A stretch of DNA of 64,000 nucleotides from Bretschneidera sinensis (Eukaryota; Streptophyta; Magnoliopsida; Brassicales; Akaniaceae): positions 63,555,001-63,619,000 of the forward strand of contig CM043702.1 of NCBI GenBank assembly GCA_023935145.1, read 5' to 3'. Below the pieces are notes generated by a model. That model made no database searches. It was given only the letters and a program-made list of their open reading frames with translations, and was not told the origin of the DNA. Below are positions 53,348-64,000 of this stretch, piece after piece (within the stretch, counting starts at the first letter, position 1; each line of letters opens with the position of its first letter). The position numbers were made by a program, and so were the translations under genes.

Positions 53348-54075
53348 TATACAAGGTGAAAGTGGTGCTTTAGCATTTTACCTCGATCATTGGACCCTGG
53401 AGGACTTATACGGGGTGAAGGAGAATTTGGGCCTTCACCTCGATCCTTTGACCCTAGAGAACTTGTGCTAGATGAAGAGGCTTTTTGTCCCTTCACCTTG
53501 GTTTTCGGACCCTTAGAGGACTTGTAAGAAGTGAGTGGGCATTTTGGCCTTTCACCTTGGTCCTCAAGGCTTTGAAGGACTTGTACAAGCTGAAGGGGTG
53601 CTTTGGCCCTTTACCTCGGTCCTCAAACTCTAAGGTTGGATTCTAGAGGACTTGTACGAGGTTCAGGGGCATTTTGGCCCTAAACCTTAGTCCTTGGACC
53701 CTGAAGGATTTGTGCGGGATGAAAGGGTTTTGTGGTCCTTCACCCCGGTCATCAGACCCCTTGGAGGACTTGAATGAAGTGAGGGAGTGTTTTGGCCTTT
53801 CACCTCAGTCCACTGGGTCTTGAAGGACTTCTAAGAGGTGAAAAGTTGCTTTAGCTCTTTACCTCAGTCATTGGACCCACTGGTCAAATCCTAGAGGACT
53901 TGTACGAGGTGAAGGGGAATTTTGGCTCTTCACCTTGGTTCTCGGACCCTAGAGGACCTGTGTGAGGTGAAGGGGAATTTTGGAACTTTACCTCAGTCCC
54001 TGGGGCCTTGGCGGACTTATACGAGGTGAGGGGACATTTTGGCCATTCACCTCGATCCTTGGGGCCTTGAGGGTT
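53348..54075. repeat. 12-unit minisatellite of hairpin-forming units
   Basis: Twelve imperfect units, 58 to 72 bp, each with a start like GAGGTGAAGGGG, a T-rich middle (TTTTGGC) and an end like CCCTTCACCTCGG, then GAGGACTTGTAC. The start and end are inverted copies, so each unit can fold on itself. Two units (the fifth and ninth) have a 12-bp expansion. Confidence 0.88.
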
Positions 54076-55129
54076 CTTCCGTTGAAGCCTTGCAGGTTTA
54101 ACCTAGGAGATGTAAGTGTTGAGATAAAGAGGGATTACAATCGAGCCTATTTAGCAACGAAGGTGAAGGCTTGCTTACTATTGAAGTAAAGGTTTGCTAC
54201 CTTTCGCAAGAAATATTATATAACTTAAGAGTTCACACTTTGGCTCCCTTTCGTGAATTAGAGGGCTTATAGCTTTATGAGACCCCAACCTCTTATGAGA
54301 TATATTTCCACGACGAATGCTTCAAGGTGGGCCTCACACTACTTATGGATTCAAATGTGGCAGTTATTCTCAACCTCTTCAAAGTCATGCTAACCCAATT
54401 AGCTCGAAACTTCTGGAAGATGCTGATGGGCTTTTTTATTCTATTTCAGAGGCTTGCTCGAGAGGTGGAGTTTTCCTCCAATACTTCTTCCATTTCTATA
54501 CCCTTAAGAAGATCAAGGATAACGGGTGGTAAAACTTCTTCCCTTAGAACAACCTTAAGATCCTTACTGAATCTCCCTCCTCGGTCAAGAACTGAAAGCC
54601 GAGGTTATTTTACATTCAAAGCTCGAAGCCTTATGGGGCCCCAAGGAAGTGGGGCTAAATGGTTTACAATAGTCAAGAGGAAACTGAACTGCTACGAGGT
54701 CCTCATTAGTGAAGCTGATTATATGATAAGTCTTAGATTCCTTGCTAGGCTTCTCAACTGATTCGATAAATCTAGCATAGGCTTTTGCAAGAATTTACGA
54801 ACTCTCCATCGGATGTAGCTTTCCCAAAAGTGATTCGAATAACATTAACCACCGGTATGTTATCCAACCTCTCTTAAATGTTGCACTTCTTTTCCTTCTT
54901 TTATATGATTCACCACCTTGATCGAATTCTACCTTTCCTCTTCGGGTTTATTTTGCACGGTGAGCTTTGTGGAGCATTCCTTCAGATAAATTTCTTGAGA
55001 TCTCCCCTTTGGATCAGACTCTCAATAGCATTCTTCAGGTCACTTGTCCGTGTGTTGCCCAAGGTCTCAGTGGAATCAGTAGAAGTATGATAGGTCTTTT
55101 TTGTTTAGAGGGCTTCTGATCTTCCCAAG

Positions 55130-55334
55130 CCATAAGAGGCTTTTAATTATCTTCTTCGGACCTCAGCTACTGAAGAAGTGAGTGGTGAATTGGATACCAA
55201 GGTCGACGAATGACTTGATTGACCCTACAAGAAAATGAGAGAACTAAGTCCTTGTCGTTCCACACAAGGTTATGGGGAAGGCTCGACACATTAAAGCATC
55301 TGAGTAACCATCGAATAGTATTATAGAGGTGTAA
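55130..55334 (-). pseudogene. Tat-like gag remnant
   Basis: Minus-strand frames give YSDALMCRAFPITLCGTTRT, then GSIKSFVDLGIQFTTHFFSS after a frame change, the same gag block as at 16913-17170 and 2599-2835. Short and broken. Confidence 0.65.
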
Positions 55335-56250
55335 TGTAACGACCCATCCCGGGTAGGCCACCCTTGAGACAATGTCGTCACATTTTGAAATCCCAGCATA
55401 ATGTATATATACAACAATATAAAAATGTAAGTCAACAGAATGTCTGTGTGTGTGTATATATACACACACACACACACATCAATCCTATCATCAACAGAGG
55501 AGATATATTATTAAAATTTCAACTGAAATAATATATATAACATATGATGCATGAATATTTACCAATATTTTTTTTCTTTCCATTAGTCTGAGGATATGGA
55601 CCACATGGCTTACAGATAATCACTTAGTCTGAATCATAGCTAACAAATCAATCTGTCATGTCCGCTGCCTGAAAATTTTCAACAATGAGGAGTAGCATCG
55701 CAAGCTCAGTGAATTAAATTTACTAGAAATACTTGATTATATACTTCTAGTCACATCTTATAATTCAATCATTTCTAATTTACCAATATAAATCATCTAT
55801 TTCTTCACAGATAATTATTTAATCTTTCAAGCAATCTTCCCATATTCATATATCTGTTATCTCATATAAATCAATAATAACATCCTATTATAATTTCAAC
55901 TATTTATCAATCTCACCTTAAATAAATCATCAAACATATCAAATTTTCTTCTCATCTATTTAATCATCTTAAGGTTTTCAATTTAACATCATTATTTACC
56001 TCGTTATGAGGTTCATAGTATATAATCAATTAAGCAAGTCAATTTTTATCATATCTTACTGTCATAATTCTTTCTCATCATATCTATCTCTCTATGAGAC
56101 TTATTTGTTTATCAATCATATCACAATCAAGACTGATGCTTTAGAATCTCAATCAATAAAATCAATAATTAAAACAAATGCAATGCATGAATTTAAATTT
56201 TCTTTCTTTCTTTCTCATTAGATCATTTTATATTATCATTTGGGAATGTC
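55335..56250 (+). repeat. LTR-like sequence starting TGTAACGACCC
   Basis: TGTAACGACCCATCCCGGG is a common LTR opening of plant chromoviruses. A later AACAATGAGGAGTAGCATC segment also fits such LTRs. No end or primer site is found. Confidence 0.35.
55441..55480. repeat. palindromic TG-TA-CA microsatellite
   Basis: Alternating TG, then TATATA, then CA repeats; the two flanks are complementary, so the whole run is self-complementary. Confidence 0.9.
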
Positions 56251-56279
56251 TTCCCACATGTCTACATGTTTTAGCTTAG

Positions 56280-56480
56280 ACCTGCTACCTTCCCGGTTCT
56301 TTTTTTTCAGTTAGACCGACTGCATTACCAATTCTTTTATTTTCAACTAGACCGGTTGCCTTCCTGGTTCTTTTGTTTTCATTTAGACCGACTGCCTTCC
56401 TGGTTGTTTTTATTTCATGCATATGAACAATAATATAAAAACAAACAGACCAGCTGCCTTCCTGGTATTTTATTTTATGC
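56280..56480. repeat. short tandem repeat with TTAGACCGACTGCCTTCCTGG units
   Basis: Five imperfect units, the first four about 36-40 bp and the last two extended by a GCATATGARCAATAATAT segment. Confidence 0.75.
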
Positions 56481-56769
56481 ATATGAGCAATAATATGAAA
56501 ACAAGCATATGTTCAAGCATTCAATTTAGCTATCCAGCTCTTTCTCAAAATTAATATTTTTATCATATTCATTAAATTATCTAGTCATATATCCTATAAA
56601 TTTTCAATCATATTTTCAGAAGTTTCATATAACTTCTTAGCATTATTTTCATTAACCCATCATTTTTAACATATAATTCATTCATTATATATTTCATCAA
56701 CTCATTATTTCATATAATAAATTTTGAACATATCAATTAGTCATATAATATTAATCAACAAACTAGAGA

Positions 56770-57830
56770 AAAGGTTTCATCAAAGTCAATTCCTTGCCTT
56801 TTCTTGAAACCCTTCACTATTAGCTTTGCTTTATAGGTCTGTATCTTTTCGTCCACTCCAATCTTTCTCTTAAAGGCCCATTTGCATCCTATAGGTACAA
56901 TACCTTTAGTGCATCAACTAAATTCCATACTTTATTAGGGCATGAAATCCATTTCAAAATTCATGGCTTGTAGCCACTTCTCTGAATAGATGTCTGACAT
57001 CGTTTCTTTGTATTTAGTAGTTTTTGTACCATCTATAAAGTGTACCTTTTGGTCCCCATCTATGAGAAGTTCATATCTCTTTAGAACTTTGGGTATTCTG
57101 CTAGATCTACAAACTGGTTGTGTATGATAAATTAGTTTAGGTTCCTCAATTTGAACATTACTAGGTTGTGGTTTTTGTGACACTTCATCAAAATCTATTT
57201 TCCTCCCAATGCTCCCTTCAAGCATAATTTTTTTTTCTAGAAAGGTTGTATAATTGGAAACAAACAAATTTTGTTCTTGAAGATGATAGAAATATTATCC
57301 TGAACTTTCTTAAGGTTATCCCATAAACCTATATTTATCATATCTAGTTCCTAGGTTGTCTATATGTAACTTGTTTATACAAACAGAAAATCTCCAAATC
57401 TTAATGTGCTTAAGAATAGGTTTACTCCTTTTTCATATCTCATATGGTGCTTTAGGTACTACCTTTGAGTGAACCTTGTTCAACAAATATGTTGCGGCCA
57501 GGAGGGCATATCCCCAAAAGAATATAAGAAAATCAGTATAACTCATCATGGATCATAACATATCTAATAGAGTATGATTCCTCCTTTCGAACACACCATT
57601 TAACTGTGGTGTTCGATGAGTCCATTAAGAGAGAATCACATTCTCATTGAGATAATCTAAAAGTCACTAGTCAAGTATTCTCCTCCTCGATCTGATCGAA
57701 GGGCATTAATACCTCTTTCAGTTTGCTTTTCAACTTCATTTATGAATTCTTTAAACTTTTCAAGTGATTCAAACTTATACTTCATTAAGTACACGTACCC
57801 ATAACTAGAATAGAATTGATCATGTTTATT
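56770..57830 (-). pseudogene. copia integrase and RT start remnant
   Basis: Minus strand, integrase end first: YKFESLEKFKEFINEVEKQT, then RSDRGGEYL with the second catalytic aspartate and LNGVFERRNHTLLDM with the glutamate (57790-57560), followed by the linker (56935-57267, CRSSRIPKVLKRYELL) and the RT start GCKWAFKRKIGVDEK (about 56800-56890). Stops break every part. No LTRs could be tied to it. Confidence 0.75.
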
Positions 57831-58385
57831 TATGCAATTTAATTGTATGAGTGGATGACTATTGACCTAGTACTTAGCAATTGGTTAAATTTATTGGTAT
57901 TATTTTTATTATTCTATTTAAAATGAGGTTTATATACCTCACATTTTCTTAATTTCTCTTAATGTAGATTTTTATCTCCCTCAAATGTAATTCGCCATGA
58001 CTTCTGAATAAGGTTTCTTATATATATATATATATAAATATATCAAGTTGTGCGTAAGGAAGCATGGATAATTGCTTGAAAATTGAAAACCCATGAATGT
58101 ATGAAATATATTTATGTAATAATCATTGAAGAACCTATTAGAACCTTCTCAACCAACACGAACATCAAGATCTTAGGTTCAATATCGCACTAGTAGGTGG
58201 TAAGTATTGCAATTATTGGGATATATGCATTTTTATTGCAGGAGGAACTTCATTGGTTGGTCAATCATATTTTTGTGCCCCTTGCTGATCAATTAGCAAT
58301 TAGCAATGGAAACTTCTTATGAACAAAAAAATTTTAAGCATGGAAAGAAATCTTTCTATCATTGTGATTATTGGATGGTCATACT
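57765..58385. repeat. duplication unit, copy 1
   Basis: Begins in the copia integrase remnant (CTTCATTAAGTACACGTACCC) and extends past TATATA repeats to a segment CAATGGAAACTTCTTATGAAC and AAATTTTAAGCATGG. Copy 2 repeats this order. Confidence 0.8.
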
Positions 58386-58649
58386 GAATTTCAAATGATT
58401 TAGATTTGTACTTCATTAAGTATATGTACCCATAAATAAAACAGAATTGATCATATTTATTTATGAAATTTGATTGTATGAGTGGATGACTATTGGATGT
58501 AATCCTTAGAAATTGGTTAAATTTATTAGTATTACTTTTGGTTAATCAATTTTAAATGGGGTTTACATACCTTGCCATCTCTTAATTTCTCTTAATGTAA
58601 ATTTCTATCTCCCTCAAATATAATTTTCCTTGACTTCTGATCAAGGTTT

Positions 58650-58712
<63 letters not shown>

Positions 58713-58730
58713 CATACACACACACATGCA
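58650..58730. repeat. compound TA-GA-CA microsatellite
   Basis: About 20 TA steps, then GA steps, then CA steps. The first copy of the duplication has a much shorter TA run near 58021-58038. Confidence 0.9.
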
Positions 58731-59057
58731 CGTATATTTGATGTATGTAAAATTACTTAGAGTTGGACAAGATTCTATTTAGGCGAATCAAGGAGTGTGT
58801 AACAAAGCATGAGGAATCGTTTGAAGATTGAAGTCCCATGAATGTATTTGATATATTCATGTAATAATTATTAAAGAACCTATTAGAACCTTCTTAACCC
58901 ACAAGAACATTTCTTAGTTTCAATATCGTATTGGTAGATGGTAAGGATTACAATTCTTAGGATATACACATTTTTTTTTGCAATAATTATCTCACCAATT
59001 GATCAATCATATTTCTGTTGCCCTAATCAATCAACAATGACAACTTCTTATGGACAA

Positions 59058-62000
59058 TGTAGGAACCACTCTTTTCTACCTAAGACCCATGCATTTGGCT
59101 TAATACCCAATGTCGCTCTCCTTAAAGAAGGTGAATATGGCGAGGGTGCGAATTACGATAAGTAGGCATGTGAATATGAGTGAAACCTACCAAGTCTAAA
59201 ACAAACCCTTTATAAGTAGTAAGGAGGCTCTTGTTACGAGTGCGCTTTTAATGTTTTAGACAATAAGCTATTTATAATCCAAGCACAAAGTAATGATGAT
59301 GGGTAAGGAGTCACCATTTGATCTTAAAGGAGGTCAAATCTCTTGTCATTGGTCTACGTGAGAAATTCCAAGGCTTGAGAAATTTTGATGTAAAAGAGTG
59401 AGGATTTAAAACTCACTCTCTTACCTAAATCAAAGTTTAGTTCTTTGTGTTTCCAAGAAAATTAATCAAAATTTTAGTTCAAGTATTATTATCATACACT
59501 AATAATAAAGCCATGTACACATTTTGCAATATATATTTAAACAAAGTGAGACCAAATATCAAATTTAAAGTAATGAGGTAAATGTAAGTGTGATAAGAGT
59601 AAGCATGTAAATAAAATGAATTACTTTAACTATGAAACAAAGAAAATATTAAAAATACTTGCAAAGTGTGTATTAAAGTGTGCATATTTAAACTAAGTAG
59701 ATTAATTATGTAAGTCAAACTAGATAAATTAGGACTAAGCTATTTTAAACTAGATGAATTAAGTAGGTGCATTAAACTAAATAGATTTAAACTAGACTAC
59801 CTTAAAGATAACATGTAAATATGTAACATTTTTAACGGACCAAGGGGGTCCAAAATTCTCTCTAAAGAATTAAAATGTACATATATTTAATATCAACTTA
59901 AAATTAAACTTCTAACTTAATAGACATAAATTATAAATTCTTAAGGAACTAAACTATAGGAAAGAACTTTAAAACTAACATTAGCTCAATATTACATTTA
60001 TCAAAGGGAGATTACATTATTACTAGTAGCTTACTAAGAAAAGAAAACAATACAACTAGTGCAGAGAAAATAAATGCTAAGAAACTAGTGAATACCTTAA
60101 ATTAAGATGGATTTTATTAAATGAACTAAATTAATCTAGTCCATTTTCAAGGTGGTTTGAACACATAAATCATACTAACAATTTATTTTTCAAGAACAGG
60201 AAGCTTAACCAACCTTCTTTGCCTAAGAAATATTTTCATGTGTGGGCATAATCCTCGAAGATCTGCATACTCTAGTGGACTTGATGAAGTAGGAAGTTTA
60301 ACTTTGATGAAGGATTAGAAGTCAAAAAAGCTAAGGTGGCCAAAAATGGGAGAAAGAATTCTCTTGCTCTTCTTGGTTTCTCCCTTTTTTTTCCTTGTTT
60401 TTGTGTCTTTGTTCAATCTACTTCTTTCAATTTTATGCTTCTTAAAAGTCTAAGGTTTCTCTCACAATGTTTCCCCTCTTTTTCTTTTATTTTTAAACTC
60501 ATAAAATGTACTTCTATGTTATGTTGCTCTCTTTTTTTTTTCTTTTTCTATAAGAATTGCCCCCCTTTGTGTTAAAATTGGGTTTGGGGGAGGGGGGGAT
60601 GGGGGTATTTATAGGAAGAGTAAAGGCTGTCCTAGTAGAAGAAAAGACAAAATTAAATGGAAGAAGCTTGGTATGGCTGGCCATCACATGCGAAGGAGAG
60701 AAGAGTGCAATTTTTGATGTGGAAGTGACTTTTGAATGCATTGGAAAAAGGGTGAAAACTAAGAATTGAGTGGTGGCTTTAGCAAGGTAAAATGAAATGA
60801 GGAAGACTTCCTCCTTTAGGTGACCAGCCATGGGGAAGAGAAATGGGTGGTCTTTGAGGTGTGGAAGGTGGTTTCTGATGCATGGAGAATAGAAGGAAAG
60901 CTTAGGAATGAAGGGTGGAGTTTATGAAACACAAAAGGAAGGTGGAATTTTTTTTTTGAAGTGGTCAGCCATAGGGAAGAGGGATAGGTGGTATTTTAGG
61001 TGAAAACTTGAAGTGGTGTGGGTGGTAAACAAAGCAAGAAAGGAGGAAGGAAGACTTCCTCTAAATGGCCAAAAAAATGGAATAAGAAAAAGGGTGGTTT
61101 TTTAGGTGGAAATTTAGAATAGAGAGTGTAGTTAATAAAATAAAAAGAAAGAAGAAGGATCAAAATTTGAACTGGACATGTGAACTTTAAAGATGGCAAA
61201 TGGTTGGGTAAAAAATAAAATAGGAGATAAAGAAATATCTCCTAGTATGGCCAGCTATAGAGGGAAAATGATGTTGTTTTCTGTGTTTTAAAATAGCTTA
61301 TGACACATGAGAAAGTGTGCAAGCTTGAAATGGTTTGGTGCAATGAACAAGGTGGAAGGAGAGGGAGAAAACTTCCTTTTTTAATGGTCACATGCAAGAG
61401 TTATGGAAATTTTTTTGAGGTAGACAAGTGAGAGGTGTTTTGGCAAAAATAAAAAAATAAAATGAATCGGAATTCCTCCTCACATAGCCGGCCATCACAA
61501 GGGTGAGAGGTGCTTATTTTTGTACCTCAGCATGTGACTTTGATGTATAGAAAGGTGTGAGAGCTAAAAGAGGAAGTTTGCAATAATCAAGGCAAAAGAA
61601 AAGAAGAAGACTTCTTCTTTTTCACATCACATGACTATGCAGGGGGGAAATGTGCATATTTTGAGGTGAAATAAGGCATTTAATTCATGCAAAAGTGTGG
61701 AAGCTAAAAGGGGAAAGTGAAAGTGTCAAAGTAGAAAGAGAAAAAAAGTATTTCTTCATTTTGGCACACAATAGCCAACCATTATAGGAGGAGAATGCTA
61801 CAGATTTTTCAAAGCAAAACATGTGACTTGGTGCATAGGAAAAAGTAGAAACCAAAAAGGGGAAATGGGGAAATAACAAGGTGAAAGAGAGGAAGAAGAA
61901 TTCCTTTTTTATTCTTCAAAATGGGCAGTTACTAAGGAGGTAAGAAGTGTAGTTTTTTTAAGTAAGACATGTGATTTTGGTGCATGAAAAAAGTGGAAAC

Positions 62001-62757
62001 CAAAAGGGGAAATGGGGAATAACACAGTAAAATAAAGGGAGAAGAATTCCTCTTTTATTCTTCAAAATGGGTGATTAACAAAGAGGGAAGAAATGTATAT
62101 TCTTAAGTTGGACATGTGATTTTGGTACATGAAAAAGTGTGGGAACTAAAAGAAGAAATTGGGAACTAACTAGGCAAAAGAAAATGAGAAGAATTCTTAT
62201 TTTAAATTCACATGAGCAGTCAAAAGAAGGAGAAATAGGTGCAAATTTTTTATGAAAAAGAGTGGGTTTTGACACATGGAAAAAGGGGGAAAACTAGAAA
62301 AGGAAGTGTGCAATGAACAAGGCTAAAGGTGGGAAGAAAACTTCCCATTCTTCTATCACATGTGGCCATCCATGTAAGGGATTTAAGTGCAAAAGAGAGA
62401 ACCTATCTTGAAAATTAATGTCAATCAAGAGGTGCCATGTGGAGGATGAAATTGGAATTTCACTTGGAAAGTTGAAAGACCTTCTTGGGCTTGGATTTTG
62501 GGCAAAAGTGTCTTGGGCTTACTAAAATCAATTGGCTTTAGTAGGTTTTTGGTTGAACCAAAATTAGATTTAAGACTTTGGGCTTAAGTTTGGTGGAATT
62601 AAATATGCCCCAATTGATTTAAGTTTAAGGTGGATTTAATGGTTTGGAATAAAATAGTTTGCAATCGACCCTAATCCAAATTCAAATTTAAACCTCCTAA
62701 ATTATCAAGTCCATACGTGGCTCGTTCAAAATTTTGGAACGAAATCAGGTGTGTATA
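59058..62757 (+). mobile_element. 3.7-kb non-coding insertion, probably a large solo LTR
   Basis: Flanked by GACAA on both sides (59053-59057 and 62758-62762) at the point where copy 2 of the duplication is split. Ends read TGTAGGAACC and GTGTATA; one change from GTGTACA would give the TG...CA ends of an LTR. No gene, primer site or polypurine tract is seen inside. It is rich in A-runs and has a 146-bp repeat array at 60640-62370. A non-autonomous element of other type cannot be excluded. Frames at 60336-60831 and elsewhere look accidental. Confidence 0.55.
60640..62370. repeat. about 13 diverged tandem units of roughly 146 bp
   Basis: A landmark like TTCCTCYTTT...ATGGCCATNA recurs near 60681, 60828, 60969, 61069, 61251, 61388, 61492, 61633, 61779, 61925, 62071, 62216 and 62365. 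Most steps are 141-149 bp; steps near 100 and 182 mark rearranged units. Confidence 0.75.
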
Positions 62758-62931
62758 GACAATGAAATTTTAAGCATGATAAGAAACTTTTTTTATCATT
62801 GTGATTATTGTGGGAAAGATGGTGATAGTGAATCACAGCATATGAGGATGAAGAAGAGCATTCCTCTTGTGAAAACCATCCACACTAATGCAATCTTCCT
62901 TTGCTGCCACTATAACTTCTGGTTCCAAGGT

Positions 62932-63519
62932 TGATACGTCTAGCAGAGTGGCAAACAGATCAGCCACATCGATTAAAAGTGACGTGGGAAAAAATATCCT
63001 ACCTTCATAAATTATGACATTTGGACAGATGACATCATCAACAATAATGACTTAGCCACTTTAAACGGCAGAACTTATGAGTTTTCAATTGCCCAAGACA
63101 AGTCTCTATAATGGTGGGTGATGACCAAAAGTCTACGTAACCTATAGATCTGACGACTCATAGATAGGGGATGGTCCACAAACTTACTCAGTAAGGACGA
63201 TGTACATTGACAGCACTCCGGATCCTTAAAGATCTCTCTCTTTTTCTCATCATATATATAAAGGAAATATGAACAAGAACAAAACAAATTCACCCATTTC
63301 GGTATCTTTCTAAAACTCTTTCTTTTACTTCACCTCGGTACGCTTACTGACTTTATCGTAAGAGGATCTTCCTCGGAGTACAAACCTCCTAGAGACTTCC
63401 TTTGTAAGGTTTCATGTACCAAGCTGACATGAATATAGGAATGAGGTCAAAAATACCTTTCACCATCCCGTTAATAACCAAAAGTACTAAAGCATAAACC
63501 GTTATATTTTTAGCATCAA
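62932..63519 (+). repeat. 5' LTR of the Tat-like element
   Basis: TGATACGTC to TTAGCATCA. ATATATAAAGG at about 63252 is the likely TATA box. Confidence 0.6.
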
Positions 63520-63523
63520 TAGA

Positions 63524-63542
63524 TTGGCACTGTTTGTGGAAA
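63524..63542 (+). other. decayed primer binding site
   Basis: ATTGGCACTGTTTGTGGAA compared with TTGGCGCCGTCTGTGGGAA; the losses are mainly at CpG. Confidence 0.6.
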
Positions 63543-63558
63543 GGAAAAAGATTATATC

Positions 63559-63999
63559 ATGATGCCACCTAAAAAACAGCTTCTTCTTCCACCTGCTCCC
63601 ACGATGACAACAAGAAACATAGTCCATATCGAGACTGGAAATGAGAGAGATGACCTTATAATTACAAGGCATATGGAAGAGCCAAACTCGCACCAAGCCT
63701 CACCGAACCATCAAACCCCAGGGATCGATGGTGGGAAAACTCAATCCAACCCTATCGAAATCGGTATGTCTAAAAACCCCAGAATCTCAGTCATTCAGAC
63801 CGAACTCGAAGAGCTTAGGCAACAATATGAAAACTTGGCCAGAAAAATCGCCTAAATGATTCTTAATGATGTGCGTGTCCTTCCAACTCAAACTCATCAC
63901 CAGGAGATCAGAGTGACTACGACGAAATATGACCCAAAACAAGATAAACACCATCACAAACTTGACGAGGAGTGAGGCATCTGTAGTTAGACTCGGCAT
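63559..63999 (+). pseudogene. Tat-like gag N-terminus
   Basis: 98 codons from the ATG at 63559 (MPPKKQLLLPPAPTMTTRN) end in a coiled stretch, TELEELRQQYENLARKI, then a TAA at 63853-63855. Sequence beyond continues in gag-like style to the window edge. Such proline/basic starts with a following coiled coil are usual in Tat gag. Confidence 0.6.
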
Positions 64000-64000
64000 A

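Larger units (their letters stand above)
52663..55335 (-). mobile_element. deleted Tat-like element (LTR, 3' tandem array, gag remnant)
   Basis: An LTR with Tat-like ends (52663-53285), a purine-rich GGAGTGGAAGG next to it, a tandem array (53348-54075), and a gag piece near 55335 all fit a minus-strand Tat-like element whose pol was deleted. Tat elements are known to carry tandem repeats between pol and the 3' LTR. The stretch 54080-55120 is decayed and I cannot assign it to a domain. Confidence 0.5.
58386..62931. repeat. duplication unit, copy 2, split by an insertion
   Basis: Same sequence as copy 1, diverged, up to CTTCTTATGGACAATG at 59059; it resumes at 62763 (TGAAATTTTAAGCATGATAAG). 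The part after 62790 reads HCDYCGKDGDSESQHMRMKK, a damaged zinc-knuckle-like stretch, perhaps from a copia gag. Confidence 0.75.
62932..64000 (+). mobile_element. Tat-like element, 5' LTR and gag start
   Basis: A 588-bp LTR, a decayed primer site and the start of gag run on the plus strand to the right edge of the window. The gag style and the primer site resemble the other Tat-like copies here. Confidence 0.65.

Noticed and set aside
53348..54075. CRISPR-like regular array
   Set aside because: Units are repeats throughout with no unique spacers, and the context is a plant retrotransposon.
54327..54761. 144-codon plus-strand frame as a novel gene
   Set aside because: Lies in a decayed Tat-like region, overlaps another frame, and no domain is seen; kept as unassigned element sequence.
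60336..61199. Phenylalanine- and lysine-rich frames in the 3.7-kb insertion
   Set aside because: Low-complexity translations of T- and A-rich repeats; frames do not persist between repeat units.
59058..62757. hAT or Mutator transposon (an 8- or 9-bp duplication is possible if one mismatch is allowed)
   Set aside because: No terminal inverted repeats; the exact 5-bp GACAA duplication and TG start fit an LTR better.

Overview
This window is plant nuclear DNA, most likely from a eudicot and possibly a woody species. It is packed with LTR retrotransposons of nearly every major plant lineage (Ty3/gypsy Athila-like, Tat-like and chromovirus; Ty1/copia SIRE-like and Tork-like). It has plant-type primer sites (tRNA-Met and tRNA-Asp), AT-rich spacers and a single recognisable host gene family, F-box/LRR. 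The species cannot be named from the sequence alone. There are no bacterial operons, rRNA or CRISPR arrays. The only protein reading frame that looks fully functional is an 1827-residue Athila-like gag-pol at 20816-26299.

Layout. 1-4095: minus-strand Tat-like element (RT, protease, gag, 5' LTR). About 4498-10880: plus-strand SIRE-like copia with a decayed env-like region and no integrase. 11107-15398: plus-strand chromovirus/Reina-like element, broken off by a minus-strand Tork-like copia end (15399-16742). 16745-27810: a minus-strand Tat-like gag/LTR fragment split by a complete, young Athila-like element (18251-27723, 5-bp duplication AGGGT, near-identical LTRs). 27811-29555: spacer with a direct repeat and a foldback element. 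29556-41379: a decayed minus-strand chromovirus whose RT is split by a solo Athila-like LTR (32163-40176, duplication ATAGT), itself split by a plus-strand gag-only Athila-like derivative (33377-40107, duplication ATTAG). This is a three-deep nest.

41380-44889: LTR remnant, dispersed repeats and a SINE-like tRNA-derived piece. 44890-52050: an F-box/LRR gene on the minus strand, killed by stops and frameshifts and split in its LRR region by a copia element (45799-51232, duplication GAATT). 52663-55335: Tat-like remnant with a 12-unit hairpin minisatellite next to its 3' LTR. 55335-57830: LTR-like debris, short tandem repeats and a copia integrase/RT remnant. 57765-62931: a tandem duplication of about 0.6 kb, the second copy split by a 3.7-kb non-coding insertion (duplication GACAA) carrying about 13 repeats of roughly 146 bp. 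62932-64000: LTR and gag start of another Tat-like element, running off the window.

The most interesting signals are non-coding and lie in the Athila-like group: a phased array of CpG-rich palindromic 14-mers just upstream of the LTR TATA box; a 46-nt block conserved directly after the coding region in two otherwise diverged elements; a stem-loop with a GGGA loop beside the polypurine tract; and three polypurine-tract-like copies in each element. All positions come from reading by eye; no database search was run.
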